A DNA stretch of 64,000 bases. Source: JBCBGF01 sp038526915 (GTDB taxonomy: Bacteria > Pseudomonadota > Alphaproteobacteria > Rhodobacterales > Rhodobacteraceae). Of the stretch, positions 52,694-61,767 are shown piece after piece (position 1 is the stretch's first letter; each line of letters starts with the position of its first letter). Under the pieces are notes generated by a model. It was given only the letters and a program-made list of their open reading frames with translations. It was not told the origin of the DNA and searched no databases. The position numbers and the translations under genes are program-made. The DNA lies in contig JBCBGF010000005.1 in assembly GCA_038526915.1 (NCBI GenBank), forward strand, positions 62,001-126,000, given 5' to 3'.

Positions 52694-53452
52694 TCAGCCA
52701 AAGGCCTGCAATGCGGGGAATTGCTCGTTCAGCCACCAGGCGAAATCGGTAAACTTACCGGTCAGCATCAACAGGCCCACGGTCCACAGAAGCAGGCCCA
52801 TCACCCGCTCAATCCGCTCCATATGCCGCTTCATCCAGGCCATCAGCCCCTGCATCCGCGGGAAATACGCCGCCACCAGCAGGAACGGAATGCCCAGCCC
52901 AGCAGCATAAGCGGCCAGCAGCAGCGTGCCCCGCGCCACATCCGCCTCGTTGGCGGCAATCGACAGGATCGCGCCAAGGATCGGACCGATGCAGGGCGTC
53001 CACCCAAATGCAAAGGCCAGCCCCAGCACATAGGCGCCAAAGGCCGACCCGCCCCGATCGCCCGCATCCATCCGCATCTCGCGGTCCATGAACCCGATCC
53101 GGTAGACGCCCAGGAAATGCGCGCCAAACACCATGATGACAAGGCCCGCCGCCATCACGAACCAGTCCTGGTTCATCAAGAAGAACCGCCCAAAGGCCGA
53201 GGCCGTGAAGCCTAGGAACAGAAACACGGTCGACAGGCCCAGAACAAAGAAGAGCGCCGACAGGATCACCCGACGCCGGGCCGCGCGGTCTTGCGCTTCG
53301 CCCATCTGTTGCATCGAGATCCCGCCCATATAGGCCAGGTACGGCGGCACGATCGGCAGGACGCAGGGGCTTAGGAACGACAGGGTTCCCGCAAACGCCG
53401 CGATGGCGATTGCAGGCAGCAAGCTGGCATCGATGATCTCAAGACCAAACAT
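52694..53452 (-). CDS. ccdA: Cytochrome c biogenesis thiol-reducing protein CcdA
   Basis: A 252-residue inner-membrane protein with six membrane segments. The two conserved Cys are in FLSPCVLPIVPPYLAYMGG and FGWTPCIGPILGAIL. It passes electrons from thioredoxin across the membrane to periplasmic thiol proteins for cytochrome c maturation. It lies 113 bp from the divergent TusA-like gene, another thiol/sulfur factor. No ccm genes are near. DsbD is excluded by the lack of periplasmic domains. Confidence 0.9.
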   Translation of the reverse strand: MFGLEIIDASLLPAIAIAAFAGTLSFLSPCVLPIVPPYLAYMGGISMQQMGEAQDRAARRRVILSALFFVLGLSTVFLFLGFTASAFGRFFLMNQDWFVMAAGLVIMVFGAHFLGVYRIGFMDREMRMDAGDRGGSAFGAYVLGLAFAFGWTPCIGPILGAILSIAANEADVARGTLLLAAYAAGLGIPFLLVAAYFPRMQGLMAWMKRHMERIERVMGLLLWTVGLLMLTGKFTDFAWWLNEQFPALQAFG

Positions 53453-53565
53453 CGGCGTTCCTTTCGCCCCAGCTGCCTAGATACGGTAGGGCGCAGCCGG
53501 CGTCACGCCACGCAATGTCACATCTGTGTGGACAAACTGAAATATCCAACTTACGCCCCAAACGC

Positions 53566-53799
53566 ATGGAGTTCGACGAAACCCTTGATGCGCGCGGTCT
53601 GCTGTGCCCGCTGCCCGTGCTGAAACTGGCCAAACGCATGCGGGGCGTGGCCCCCGGCACCGTGGTCCGGCTGCAGGCCGATGACCCCGCTGCCATCGTG
53701 GACGTGCCGCACTACTGCACGGAAAGCGGGAACCTGCACCTGTCGATGGTGGAGGATGGGGACACGCAGGTGCATTTCGTCAAGAAAGTTGACGGTTAG
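53566..53799 (+). CDS. TusA/SirA-family sulfur-carrier protein
   Basis: A 77-residue protein with the CPxP-type motif ARGLLCPLPVLKLAKRM and the compact alpha/beta fold with ADDPAAIVDVPHYCTES. The Cys in LLCPLP carries persulfide sulfur in TusA. The start at 53566 places the motif at the usual distance from the N terminus. It is divergent from ccdA and convergent with the DenD-like gene, with which it overlaps by 4 nt at the stops. A tusBCDE set is absent, so its sulfur acceptor is unknown. Confidence 0.85.
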   Translation: MEFDETLDARGLLCPLPVLKLAKRMRGVAPGTVVRLQADDPAAIVDVPHYCTESGNLHLSMVEDGDTQVHFVKKVDG

Positions 53800-54776
53800 C
53801 GGTCGGCGAGATAGGCGCGCAGAATATCGCCCATCGTTTCTTCTTTGGAAACAAACCCAAGCGCATCTGTAACGGACGTATCAAAACGGGCCGGCCAGCC
53901 TGCAACGATCGCCTCAATCGCCGGATCCGGATCGAGTGTCACCAGATCGCGCGCCTCGATGCCACCGGTTTCCTGGAGCGCCTCCAGCATCTCAGCCACT
54001 GTCACGGTCAAGCCGGGCACATTGATGGCACTGAACGCGGGCCAATCGGCCATGGGAACGCGCATGGCCTGTATCATCGACGCGACCGCCGTATCGGGCG
54101 AGGCAATCCACATCGGCAACCCCGTATCCACAGGACACCGCGCAGGCTTGCCGGCCAGCGGTTCGCGGAAAATCGAGGATGCAAAGGAAGATGCCGCCGC
54201 GTTCGGGGCCCCGGGACGCACGACGATTGTGGGCAAGCGCAACACGCGCGCCTCGACGAACCCTTTCCGGCGGTAGTCGGACATCAAAAGCTCTGCCATG
54301 GCCTTGGACGCGCCGTAGCTGTTGGTGGGCTGCGCGGCGGAGGCTTCGGTCAAGGGTTCGCGGGCGCCAACGCCGAAGACGGCCAGTGAGGACGTTCCCA
54401 CCACCGGCACCCGCCGGCCCAACGCGCGCGCCGCTTCAAGGACGTTGCGCGTGCCGTCGAGGTTCACGCGATAGCCCAGGTCAAACTCTGCCTCGGCCTG
54501 TCCGCTGACGACGGCGGCCAGATGAAAGACGGCCTGTGCATCCGACAACACATCCCGCGTCGCATCGGCGTCGGTGATGTCGAGATCGCGCTGGGTCACC
54601 TTACCCGCAAGCTCTGGCGACACCTCCGCCCCTGGCCGGTCTGCCAGGATGATCTGAGGATGCAACAGCTCGGTCCCGTCGGGGAGGGCCAGATGCCCCT
54701 GCGCCAGGATCTCAGCGGCCAGACGCTGGCCCAGAAAGCCAGCGCCGCCGGTAATGACAACGCTCACGCGCGTCAC
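53796..54776 (-). CDS. DenD-like D-erythronate dehydrogenase
   Basis: A 326-residue short-chain sugar-nucleotide-type dehydrogenase. Rossmann GGAGFLGQRLAAE, then FHLAAVVSGQAEAEFDLGY, the catalytic Tyr and Lys in SYGASKAMAELL, and VVRPGAPNAAASSFASS. This pattern matches the D-erythronate dehydrogenase (DenD) group. I chose the GTG at 54776, which overlaps the rne stop as GTGA; another GTG lies at 54767 and an upstream one at 54791. Other erythronate-pathway genes are not present, so a different sugar acid may be the substrate. Confidence 0.82.
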   Translation of the reverse strand: MTRVSVVITGGAGFLGQRLAAEILAQGHLALPDGTELLHPQIILADRPGAEVSPELAGKVTQRDLDITDADATRDVLSDAQAVFHLAAVVSGQAEAEFDLGYRVNLDGTRNVLEAARALGRRVPVVGTSSLAVFGVGAREPLTEASAAQPTNSYGASKAMAELLMSDYRRKGFVEARVLRLPTIVVRPGAPNAAASSFASSIFREPLAGKPARCPVDTGLPMWIASPDTAVASMIQAMRVPMADWPAFSAINVPGLTVTVAEMLEALQETGGIEARDLVTLDPDPAIEAIVAGWPARFDTSVTDALGFVSKEETMGDILRAYLADR

Positions 54777-57448
54777 CGCCCGAGCGACCACCAGCCCTTA
54801 CGGCGCGGTTTGTCCGGGGCATCATCCGCGCCCGCCTCAGCCGCAACGGGCTCGGGCGTAGGATCTGGATCGCTCGCCGGTGCTGGGGCGACGTCTACTG
54901 CAGCGTCCGCAACGGCTTCAGCAGCTACCGCCTCCCCAGGTGCAGGCTCAGCCTTCTTGCGGCGTCGCGTGCGTTTTTTCGGCTTCTCTTCCTCAGCGGC
55001 GTCTTCTGCTACCGGATCGCTGGCTGGCGCATCATCGGACGGTGCGTCAGGCTCAGAAGCTTCGGCCTCCGCAGGCGCCACATCGCCCTCTGGCGCAGCT
55101 TTCTTGCGGCGGGTGCGGCGCCGCTTTGGCTTGGCCTCAGTGTCTTCGGGAGGCGTGTCTTCGCTCGGCGCATCTTCAACGGGTGCGGGATCACCGGCAC
55201 CCTCCGCCTCGCCTTGCGCCACCTCCGGCTGAGGCGCGTCGGACGGCCCATCACCCTGCGGATCACCATTTGGCTCGTCGGGCGCATCGCCCCCGCCACC
55301 GCCACGCCGCCGCCGACGGCGTCTGCGCCGCTTTTTGGGCTGCGCCTCTTCGTCGCTTGCGGCCTCTGGCACGTCCGCCGGATCCGCCTCGTCCTCGGCT
55401 GCCTCGTCGATATCGGCCATCAGGGACGCATCGACTGACACCACAGGCGTCACGGCCTTCACGAGCCGGGTCGCTGTCTTGAACTTCTCCAGCGTGAAAT
55501 CCGGGCTGATCAGGAACGGATCGGCTTCGATCCGCACCGCCATCCCGTACCGCATCTCAAGCCCGGCGATATGCTCGCGCTTGTGGTTCATCAGGAAGTT
55601 GACGATAGACACCGGCGCCTTCACCAGCACTTCGCGCGACCGCCGCCGCGTGCCCTCTTCCTCCAACTGGCGCAGGATTGTCAGGCCCAGGCTGTCATCA
55701 GAGCGCACAAGGCCTGTTCCATGGCAATGCGGGCAAGGCTGCGTCGTCGCCTCAAGCATACCCGGACGCAACCGCTGGCGGCTCATCTCCAACAGGCCAA
55801 AAGCCGAGATCCGGCCCACCTGAATGCGCGCGCGGTCGGTCTTCAGCCTGTCCTTGAACCGCTTCTCGACAGCGGAGTTGTTCTTCCGCTCTTCCATGTC
55901 GATGAAGTCAATCACGATAAGGCCAGCCAGGTCGCGCAGACGCAACTGCCGCGCGATCTCTTCGGCGGCTTCAAGGTTCGTCTCAAGCGCCGTTTCCTCG
56001 ATCGAGCCCTTCTTGGTCGCCCGGCCCGAGTTCACATCGATCGCCACCAGCGCCTCTGTCACGCCGATCACGATGTAGCCACCCGATTTGAGCTGCACCG
56101 TCGGGTTGAACATCCCCGCCAGATACGTCTCCACCTGATAGCGCGCGAACAGCGGCATCGTCTCGGTATAGGGTTTCACGTTCTTGGCGTGGGACGGCAT
56201 GATCATCTTCATGAAGTCCTTGGCCACGCGATAGCCTTCGTCGCCCTCGACCCAGACCTCGTCGATCTCGCGATTATATAGATCGCGGATCGAGCGCTTG
56301 ATCAGGTTGCCCTCTTCATAGATCTGCGCTGGTGCGATGGATTTGAGCGTCAACTCGCGGATCTGTTCCCACATTCGCTGCAGGTATTCATAGTCCCGCT
56401 TGATCTCGGTCTTCGTGCGCTTGGCCCCAGCGGTGCGCACGATCAGACCGGCCCCCTTGGGAACATCAATCTCGTTCGCGATCTCCTTGAGTTTCTTGCG
56501 ATCCGCGGCATTGGTGATCTTGCGGCTGATCCCGCCGCCCCGCGCCGTGTTGGGCATCAGAACGCAGTAGCGACCAGCCAGCGACAGATAGGTAGTCAGC
56601 GCCGCGCCCTTATTGCCGCGCTCCTCCTTGACGACCTGCACCAGTAGGATCTGACGAACCTTGATGACCTCCTGGATCTTGTACTTGCGCGGGCGGGGTT
56701 TGCGCGGCGGGCGGATATCTTCGGGGGTGTCGTCATCGGCCACCGCCTCGATACTGTCATCACGCTCAGCCGCATCGTCCATGGCGACATAGGCATCGTC
56801 GTTGTCGCCATCCGGGCCAGGGGTATCGTCTGATGCAACCTCAGGCGTCGCCTCCTCAGCCACTTCCGCATCCGGTGCCGAAGCGTCCTCGGCATCGTCA
56901 GAGTCATCCGCCGAAGGTGTCTCAACCGGCGTTTCCGCAACCCGGTCCACGGGCGAGATTCCTTCTTCGCCCTCTGGGATCAGCAGGTCGTCATCCCCTT
57001 CCGGCTCAACCACGTCCATTCCGCTGATGCCCGCGTCGACTTCCTTGGTCTCGACCGCATCATCGGAATTCGTGGCCTCCGCCTTGGCCTTGGGCTTTCT
57101 CCGCCGCCGGCTCCGCTTGGGCTTGTCGGCCTCATCCTCAGCCGCAGCCGCAGCCTCGGCATAGGCCATTTCTTCGGCGATCAGCGCCTCACGATCAGCC
57201 ACCGGGATCTGGTAGTAATCGGGATGGATTTCCGAGAACGCCAGAAAGCCGTGACGGTTCCCACCGTAATCGACAAAGGCCGCCTGGAGCGATGGCTCCA
57301 CACGTGTGACTTTGGCGAGATAGATATTTCCGGCTAGCTGGCGCTTGTTCTCTGATTCAAAGTCGAACTCCTCGACCTTGTTTCCGTCCACCACCACGAC
57401 GCGGGTTTCCTCCGCGTGGGTGGCGTCGATAAGCATCTTCTTTGGCAT
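54773..57448 (-). CDS. rne: Ribonuclease E
   Basis: An 891-residue RNase E. The N terminus MPKKMLIDATHAEETRVVVV and an S1 domain split by an acidic insertion (about residues 105-275) that is usual in alphaproteobacteria. The catalytic domain has AIDVNSGRATKKGSIEETAL, VIDFIDMEERKNNS and the zinc-link CPHCHGTG at 572-579. The C-terminal ~220 residues are disordered with Arg-rich clusters alternating with Pro/Glu/Ala blocks, which suits degradosome scaffolding. Its stop overlaps the DenD-like GTG. It cuts AU-rich single-stranded RNA near the 5' end. Confidence 0.95.
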   Translation of the reverse strand: MPKKMLIDATHAEETRVVVVDGNKVEEFDFESENKRQLAGNIYLAKVTRVEPSLQAAFVDYGGNRHGFLAFSEIHPDYYQIPVADREALIAEEMAYAEAAAAAEDEADKPKRSRRRRKPKAKAEATNSDDAVETKEVDAGISGMDVVEPEGDDDLLIPEGEEGISPVDRVAETPVETPSADDSDDAEDASAPDAEVAEEATPEVASDDTPGPDGDNDDAYVAMDDAAERDDSIEAVADDDTPEDIRPPRKPRPRKYKIQEVIKVRQILLVQVVKEERGNKGAALTTYLSLAGRYCVLMPNTARGGGISRKITNAADRKKLKEIANEIDVPKGAGLIVRTAGAKRTKTEIKRDYEYLQRMWEQIRELTLKSIAPAQIYEEGNLIKRSIRDLYNREIDEVWVEGDEGYRVAKDFMKMIMPSHAKNVKPYTETMPLFARYQVETYLAGMFNPTVQLKSGGYIVIGVTEALVAIDVNSGRATKKGSIEETALETNLEAAEEIARQLRLRDLAGLIVIDFIDMEERKNNSAVEKRFKDRLKTDRARIQVGRISAFGLLEMSRQRLRPGMLEATTQPCPHCHGTGLVRSDDSLGLTILRQLEEEGTRRRSREVLVKAPVSIVNFLMNHKREHIAGLEMRYGMAVRIEADPFLISPDFTLEKFKTATRLVKAVTPVVSVDASLMADIDEAAEDEADPADVPEAASDEEAQPKKRRRRRRRRRGGGGGDAPDEPNGDPQGDGPSDAPQPEVAQGEAEGAGDPAPVEDAPSEDTPPEDTEAKPKRRRTRRKKAAPEGDVAPAEAEASEPDAPSDDAPASDPVAEDAAEEEKPKKRTRRRKKAEPAPGEAVAAEAVADAAVDVAPAPASDPDPTPEPVAAEAGADDAPDKPRRKGWWSLGR

Positions 57449-57848
57449 GGTGTCTTTCGGCACAAACGTATCGGCGGCCCGCCTGGCGGCGCACCGGTCA
57501 ATCGTTTGTGGCTTGTTTGGGCGATACGGCGCGGCATAGCAGTTGGCTGGGCGGCCCTTACGGCCACGGCCCTTACTCCAACTGCTCTCGCTCGCGCCAT
57601 CGCGTTTCTTCTCCGGCGCCGCTTCGGGCGCCTGTTCATTCGCCTGAACACAGGGGGTGCGTTCCGGCAATCTCTGGCCCCAGGGGCCGCCTTCTAGCGC
57701 GTCCGCCCGGTCCGGTCTGTGTGCCGGTCAACAAAGGGGGATACGCGAAACCATTCCGGATCACCAATCCGTGAACATGGATCGGGCCCGTTCCGCCAGC
57801 ATAGAGGGTAAAGATTGACGCTGGCAATCACCAAATGCGCCGAACCGT
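57449..57848 (-). promoter_or_regulatory. Long leader region of rne (400 bp without a gene)
   Basis: No credible gene lies between the FkbM gene and rne. The stretch must hold the rne promoter and a leader of up to 400 nt. In E. coli a long rne leader mediates autoregulation by RNase E cleavage, and the same is a fair guess here. A GC-rich stretch at 57547-57580 with repeated GGCCNTTACGGCC-like runs could fold. I see no T-run terminator for the FkbM gene. Confidence 0.5.
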
Positions 57849-58643
57849 CTATACGCGGCTCATCAACACGTTGCCCTCGCCACGAAACGCCTCGGCATAG
57901 CCCGCATCGCGCAGGTCCCCCACCACATCATGGCTCCACCGATCCGAATGGGTCACTTCCATCAGGATATGGTGTACCGAGGCGAACCGGTCCATGGCCT
58001 GCAACCATGGCGCCAACGCCGCGGCTTCATGGCCTTCCACGTCCAGCTTGAACACACCCAGCCGGTCATCGGCTTGCGCGGGCCAAAACGTGTCGAGTGT
58101 CCCGACCGGAACCGAGATCTGCCGATCCTTGGCACGCGGATCCGCGCCGAAAAGCGTGGCTCGGCCCAGATTGCCCTCAAAAATGTTTAGCGTGGCCTCA
58201 CCCGGCGTGTCGCCCAAGGCGCATTCTTCAACCGTCACAACGCTGCCCAGATCATTGAGCGCAACATTGTCGCGCAACCGTGCGGCCATCACCGGGTTCG
58301 GCTCAAACGCCGTCACCATGCTGCCCGGTGCCGCATGGTGGGCGACGGCCACCGAGAAGAGCCCCGAATTGCCGCCGATGTCGAAAAATCGCACCTTCTG
58401 CCCCGCAACGACCCGCAACAAGGCGTCGATCGAGGCCCCCTCATCCGGCACGCCATGCTCCCACAGATGCCGATCCGTGGCGTTGTCCTTGGGCGTTACA
58501 CGAAACCGGCAGCCATTCCAGATTACCTCGGTGCTTCCAACCGCGTCATGGATGGCAGAGATCGCGCGACGGGCCTTACCTGCGCGCACCATCTGAACGG
58601 CCCGGCGTAGGGCATCTATCGGCTCCGCAGGGGTATCGCTCAC
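57849..58643 (-). CDS. FkbM-family methyltransferase
   Basis: A 264-residue SAM-dependent methyltransferase. The FkbM SAM-binding block is FFDIGGNSGLFSVAVA, followed by AFEPNPVMAARLRDNV and FKLDVEGHEAAAL. The GTG at 58643 overlaps the dctD stop (GTGA); the longer frame upstream is antisense noise inside dctD. It probably O-methylates a sugar or other small molecule. It shares no obvious pathway with DctBD, so coupling may only reflect co-transcription. Confidence 0.85.
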   Translation of the reverse strand: MSDTPAEPIDALRRAVQMVRAGKARRAISAIHDAVGSTEVIWNGCRFRVTPKDNATDRHLWEHGVPDEGASIDALLRVVAGQKVRFFDIGGNSGLFSVAVAHHAAPGSMVTAFEPNPVMAARLRDNVALNDLGSVVTVEECALGDTPGEATLNIFEGNLGRATLFGADPRAKDRQISVPVGTLDTFWPAQADDRLGVFKLDVEGHEAAALAPWLQAMDRFASVHHILMEVTHSDRWSHDVVGDLRDAGYAEAFRGEGNVLMSRV

Positions 58644-59971
58644 AAGTAATCCGACCGCTGCAACCCATACTTGGCCATCTTCTCGTTCAGCGTCCGGCGC
58701 GGCAGGCGCAGCTCGTCCATCACCGCGGTGATCGAGCCGCGATGGCGGCGCATGGTGTTGTCGATCAGCATCCGTTCGAACGCCTCGACATACTCTTTCA
58801 ACGGCTTGCCCTCGGTCGTCATCGTGGGCTCGACCATCTCGTTGTCGGCCATCAGAAGCGACGCGATCGTCCCCGACCCCCGCCGGTTCTGCAAAACCGC
58901 GCGTTCGGCGATGTTGATCAGTTGGCGCACATTGCCGGGCCATGGGGCCTGTAGCAGTTGCGCCGCCTCCTGCGCGCCGATCTCGGGCGTGTCGCAGCCG
59001 TATTCTTCCGCATAACTTTCCGACAGTTTCGTGAAGAGCATTAGGATATCCTCGCCCCGCGCCCGCAATGGCGGCAGCGTGATCTTCATCGCTGCGAGCC
59101 GGTAGTAGAGATCCGGCCGCAGCACGTCTTCGCAACTTTTGCCCTGTTCCTGCAGGTTGGAAACCGCAAAGACCCGCGTCTCCGCCGGCACGCCTTGATC
59201 ATTGATCCAGCCCAGAAGCCGCCCCTGCAGGCCGGGAGACAGCGCATCGATGTCTTCCAGAACCAGCGTCCCGCCACGCGCCTCTTCCACCAAAGGCACC
59301 GATCCGCCTTCTTCCATGGTGCCAAAGAGCTTGCGGCCCAGCGCGTCTTCATCGTGGCTTGCGCAGGAGAAGATGACGAACTTGCGGCCCGGATTGGCCC
59401 CCACAGCGTGCAACGCATGGGCCACCAGCGTCTTGCCCGTACCGGTTTCACCGTCGATCAGGACGTGCCCGTCAGCCTGGCCAAGATCGAGGATGTCTTC
59501 ACGCAACCGCTCCATCACGGGCGACGCGCCAATCAGCTTGGACATGATGCCAGAGCCATCCGACAGCTCACGCCGCAGCGCGCGGTTGTCCAGCGTCAGG
59601 CGGCGTGACGAGGTGGCTTTCTTCGCCAGCTCGGTCATCCGATCGGGGTTGAAGGGCTTCTCAAGGAAGTCATAGGCCCCTACCCGCATCGCCTCAACCG
59701 CCATGGGCACATCGCCGTGGCCGGTGATCATGATTACGGGCAAACCGCTATCGACGCTCATCAGACGCTTCAGGAACTGCATCCCGTCCATGCCGGGCAT
59801 TCGGATGTCGCTGACCACCACGCCCGGGTAATCCGCCCCGACCGACTTCAACGCCTCCTCGGCGCTGGGGTAGGTTTCGGTATCGAAACCCGACAGGGCC
59901 AGCCATTGGCTGATCGACTGGCGCATGTCCTGTTCGTCATCAACGATGGCAATCTTCATGGACTGAGACAT
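58640..59971 (-). CDS. dctD: DctD-type response regulator lacking GAFTGA
   Basis: A 443-residue response regulator. A receiver domain (about 5-120) has IVDDEQDM and phosphoacceptor Asp in VVVSDIRMPGMDG. The AAA+ domain has Walker A GETGTGKT at 174-181 and Walker B GGTLVLEDID. The C-terminal Fis-type HTH ends RLPRRTLNEKMAKYGL. Where sigma-54 activators have the GAFTGA loop (after the LFG) this protein reads KLFGTMEEGGSVPLVEEA, so the sigma-54-contact loop is missing. Like NtrC of Rhodobacter capsulatus it may use the sigma-70 holoenzyme. It starts 7 bp after dctB. Confidence 0.88.
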   Translation of the reverse strand: MSQSMKIAIVDDEQDMRQSISQWLALSGFDTETYPSAEEALKSVGADYPGVVVSDIRMPGMDGMQFLKRLMSVDSGLPVIMITGHGDVPMAVEAMRVGAYDFLEKPFNPDRMTELAKKATSSRRLTLDNRALRRELSDGSGIMSKLIGASPVMERLREDILDLGQADGHVLIDGETGTGKTLVAHALHAVGANPGRKFVIFSCASHDEDALGRKLFGTMEEGGSVPLVEEARGGTLVLEDIDALSPGLQGRLLGWINDQGVPAETRVFAVSNLQEQGKSCEDVLRPDLYYRLAAMKITLPPLRARGEDILMLFTKLSESYAEEYGCDTPEIGAQEAAQLLQAPWPGNVRQLINIAERAVLQNRRGSGTIASLLMADNEMVEPTMTTEGKPLKEYVEAFERMLIDNTMRRHRGSITAVMDELRLPRRTLNEKMAKYGLQRSDYL

Positions 59972-59978
59972 TGGGTCC

Positions 59979-61736
59979 TCACTCTGCCGCTTGCGTTTCT
60001 TCCTTGTGGATCGGAAGCCGGATCTCAAACACCGCCCCGCCAGACCGCCCGTTGCGCGCGGTCAAACGCCCGCCGAGGTCGTTGACGATCCCCGATGAAA
60101 TAGCAAGCCCCAGCCCGACACCGTCGCCCGGGGCCTTGGTGGTATAGAAAGGCTCAAAAAGCGCGTCCAGATCATCGATCCCTGGCCCGTTGTCGCGCAC
60201 CGTGATCAACGCCATCTCGCCCCCGGTCACCAGGATTTCGATCCGTGGGTCGTCCAGCGCCTTGGTCGCATCAAGTGCATTGCGCAACAGGTTGATCAGC
60301 ACCTGTTCCAGCCGGATCCGATCCGCCATCACAACTACCGTCTCGCGCGGCAGCGTGCGCGAAATCTCGATGTTGCGGCGCTTGAGCTGTGGCTCCATCA
60401 TCTCCAGCGCAGATGACACCGAAGCCCTTGCATCTATTGGCTCAAACTCCTCCCCACCCTTGCGGGCATAGCTCTTGAGCTGGCGCGTGATCGCGCCCAT
60501 CCGCTCAATCAGATCATCGATCCGCTGGAAGGAACTGAGCGCTTCCTCAGGCCGATTGCGATGCAACAACAGCTTCGCACCCGCCAGATAAGTTTTCATT
60601 GCGGCGAGCGGCTGGTTCAGCTCGTGGCTCACACCGGCCGACATCTCACCCAGAACCGCCAGTTTTGAGCTCTGCTGCAAGGTCTGTTCGGCGACTTCCA
60701 GGTTCTTTTCCGCGCGCTCCCGTTCGGCAATTTCCCGCTGCAGCGCTTCGTTTAGCTGGCGAAGCTCTGCCGATTCCTGCTGATACACGACCGATCGCGT
60801 CTGAGCCCGACGGCTGACAACATAGAACGCCGCTGCCAAAAGAATCGAAAACCCCATGATTTCCAAGGCGATCACGGTATTCACCCGCTCGCGCACGCTG
60901 GCATAGGTGGTGAATGAGGTCATCCGCCACCCCTGAAACCCCACCAGCGTCTCTTGGCGCAGGACCGCATCGGCCCGCAGGAAGCTGTCCACCGGCAGGG
61001 CCGTCCAATCCGCCGTCACCTCAACTGCCCGCTGGATCGCAGTGGGGGCCGAGCGGGCGGACAGCGCCTCGTCCTCGGTCCGCCCGCGCCAGCGGCTCTC
61101 TGTGGACAAGATGATCTGCCCTTCAGAGTTTGTGACCATCACGGCATCGGAAAACCCCGTCCAGGCGGTTTGCAGCTTGGCCAGATCGACGCCCACCACG
61201 ATCACGCCGATCAGATCGCCCTGCACTTCGATCTTGCGTGAGAACGAAAAGTCGAACCGCCCGCTGTCATGCCGCGTCGTCGTGAAAACCGTGTCGTTTG
61301 ACCGAAGCGCGGCCACGAAATAGGGCGAATTGCGTTGATTGCTGCCCAGATTGTTGCGCTCGGTCGCCGCCACCGTGCGCCCATCGGCGTCCAGCAGAGT
61401 AATCTCTGCCGCCCCAATCTCATCACGGTATGTGATCAGACGGGTCGAGGACTGCGCATAATCATCGGATGTCAGCGCCCCGATGAGGGTCGGATCCCGC
61501 GCAAGAAGGAGCGGCACCACCGAGTTCCGCTGCAGCTCGGTCAGCAGGTTCCCGGTATAGAGCGCAACGCGCACTTCGGCATCGTTGCGCGTGGCTTCGG
61601 TAAAGCGCGCGGTCAGGAAAAAATTGGTCACCCATACCACTGACACCGCAATCGCGATGAAAACGATGAACACAATCCGTATCCGCCAGATCGTGCTGGG
61701 CTGAAAATCGCCCTTGGCTGGGGTCGCCGCTGACAT
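59979..61736 (-). CDS. dctB: DctB-type C4-dicarboxylate sensor kinase
   Basis: A 585-residue membrane histidine kinase. TM1 near residues 19-42, a periplasmic sensor region (about 43-285) with the segment YFVAALRSNDTVFTTTRHDSGRFDFSFSR, then TM2 near 290-308 and a coiled linker. The HisKA His is in SAGVSHELNQPLAAMK. The ATPase motifs are NLLRNALDATKA, VRDNGPGI and GVGLGLAIS. It should sense C4-dicarboxylates and phosphorylate DctD. No dicarboxylate TRAP genes are adjacent; the only TRAP genes here lie 15 kb away. Confidence 0.9.
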   Translation of the reverse strand: MSAATPAKGDFQPSTIWRIRIVFIVFIAIAVSVVWVTNFFLTARFTEATRNDAEVRVALYTGNLLTELQRNSVVPLLLARDPTLIGALTSDDYAQSSTRLITYRDEIGAAEITLLDADGRTVAATERNNLGSNQRNSPYFVAALRSNDTVFTTTRHDSGRFDFSFSRKIEVQGDLIGVIVVGVDLAKLQTAWTGFSDAVMVTNSEGQIILSTESRWRGRTEDEALSARSAPTAIQRAVEVTADWTALPVDSFLRADAVLRQETLVGFQGWRMTSFTTYASVRERVNTVIALEIMGFSILLAAAFYVVSRRAQTRSVVYQQESAELRQLNEALQREIAERERAEKNLEVAEQTLQQSSKLAVLGEMSAGVSHELNQPLAAMKTYLAGAKLLLHRNRPEEALSSFQRIDDLIERMGAITRQLKSYARKGGEEFEPIDARASVSSALEMMEPQLKRRNIEISRTLPRETVVVMADRIRLEQVLINLLRNALDATKALDDPRIEILVTGGEMALITVRDNGPGIDDLDALFEPFYTTKAPGDGVGLGLAISSGIVNDLGGRLTARNGRSGGAVFEIRLPIHKEETQAAE

Positions 61737-61767
61737 GACCGCAAGATATAGCGCAATCGCCCGCCGC

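Noticed and set aside
51087..52910. A 607-codon plus-strand open frame
   Set aside because: It lies antisense to the hydrolase-like and P450 genes, and its product is Arg/Pro-rich with no family signal.
54767..54791. Other GTG starts for the DenD-like gene at 54767 and 54791
   Set aside because: The GTG at 54776 gives stop-start coupling with rne. The difference is a few residues and cannot be settled by sequence.
58644..59135. A long N-terminal extension of the FkbM frame
   Set aside because: The extra part lies within dctD on the same strand in another frame and has no family similarity. The GTGA start at 58643 is better.
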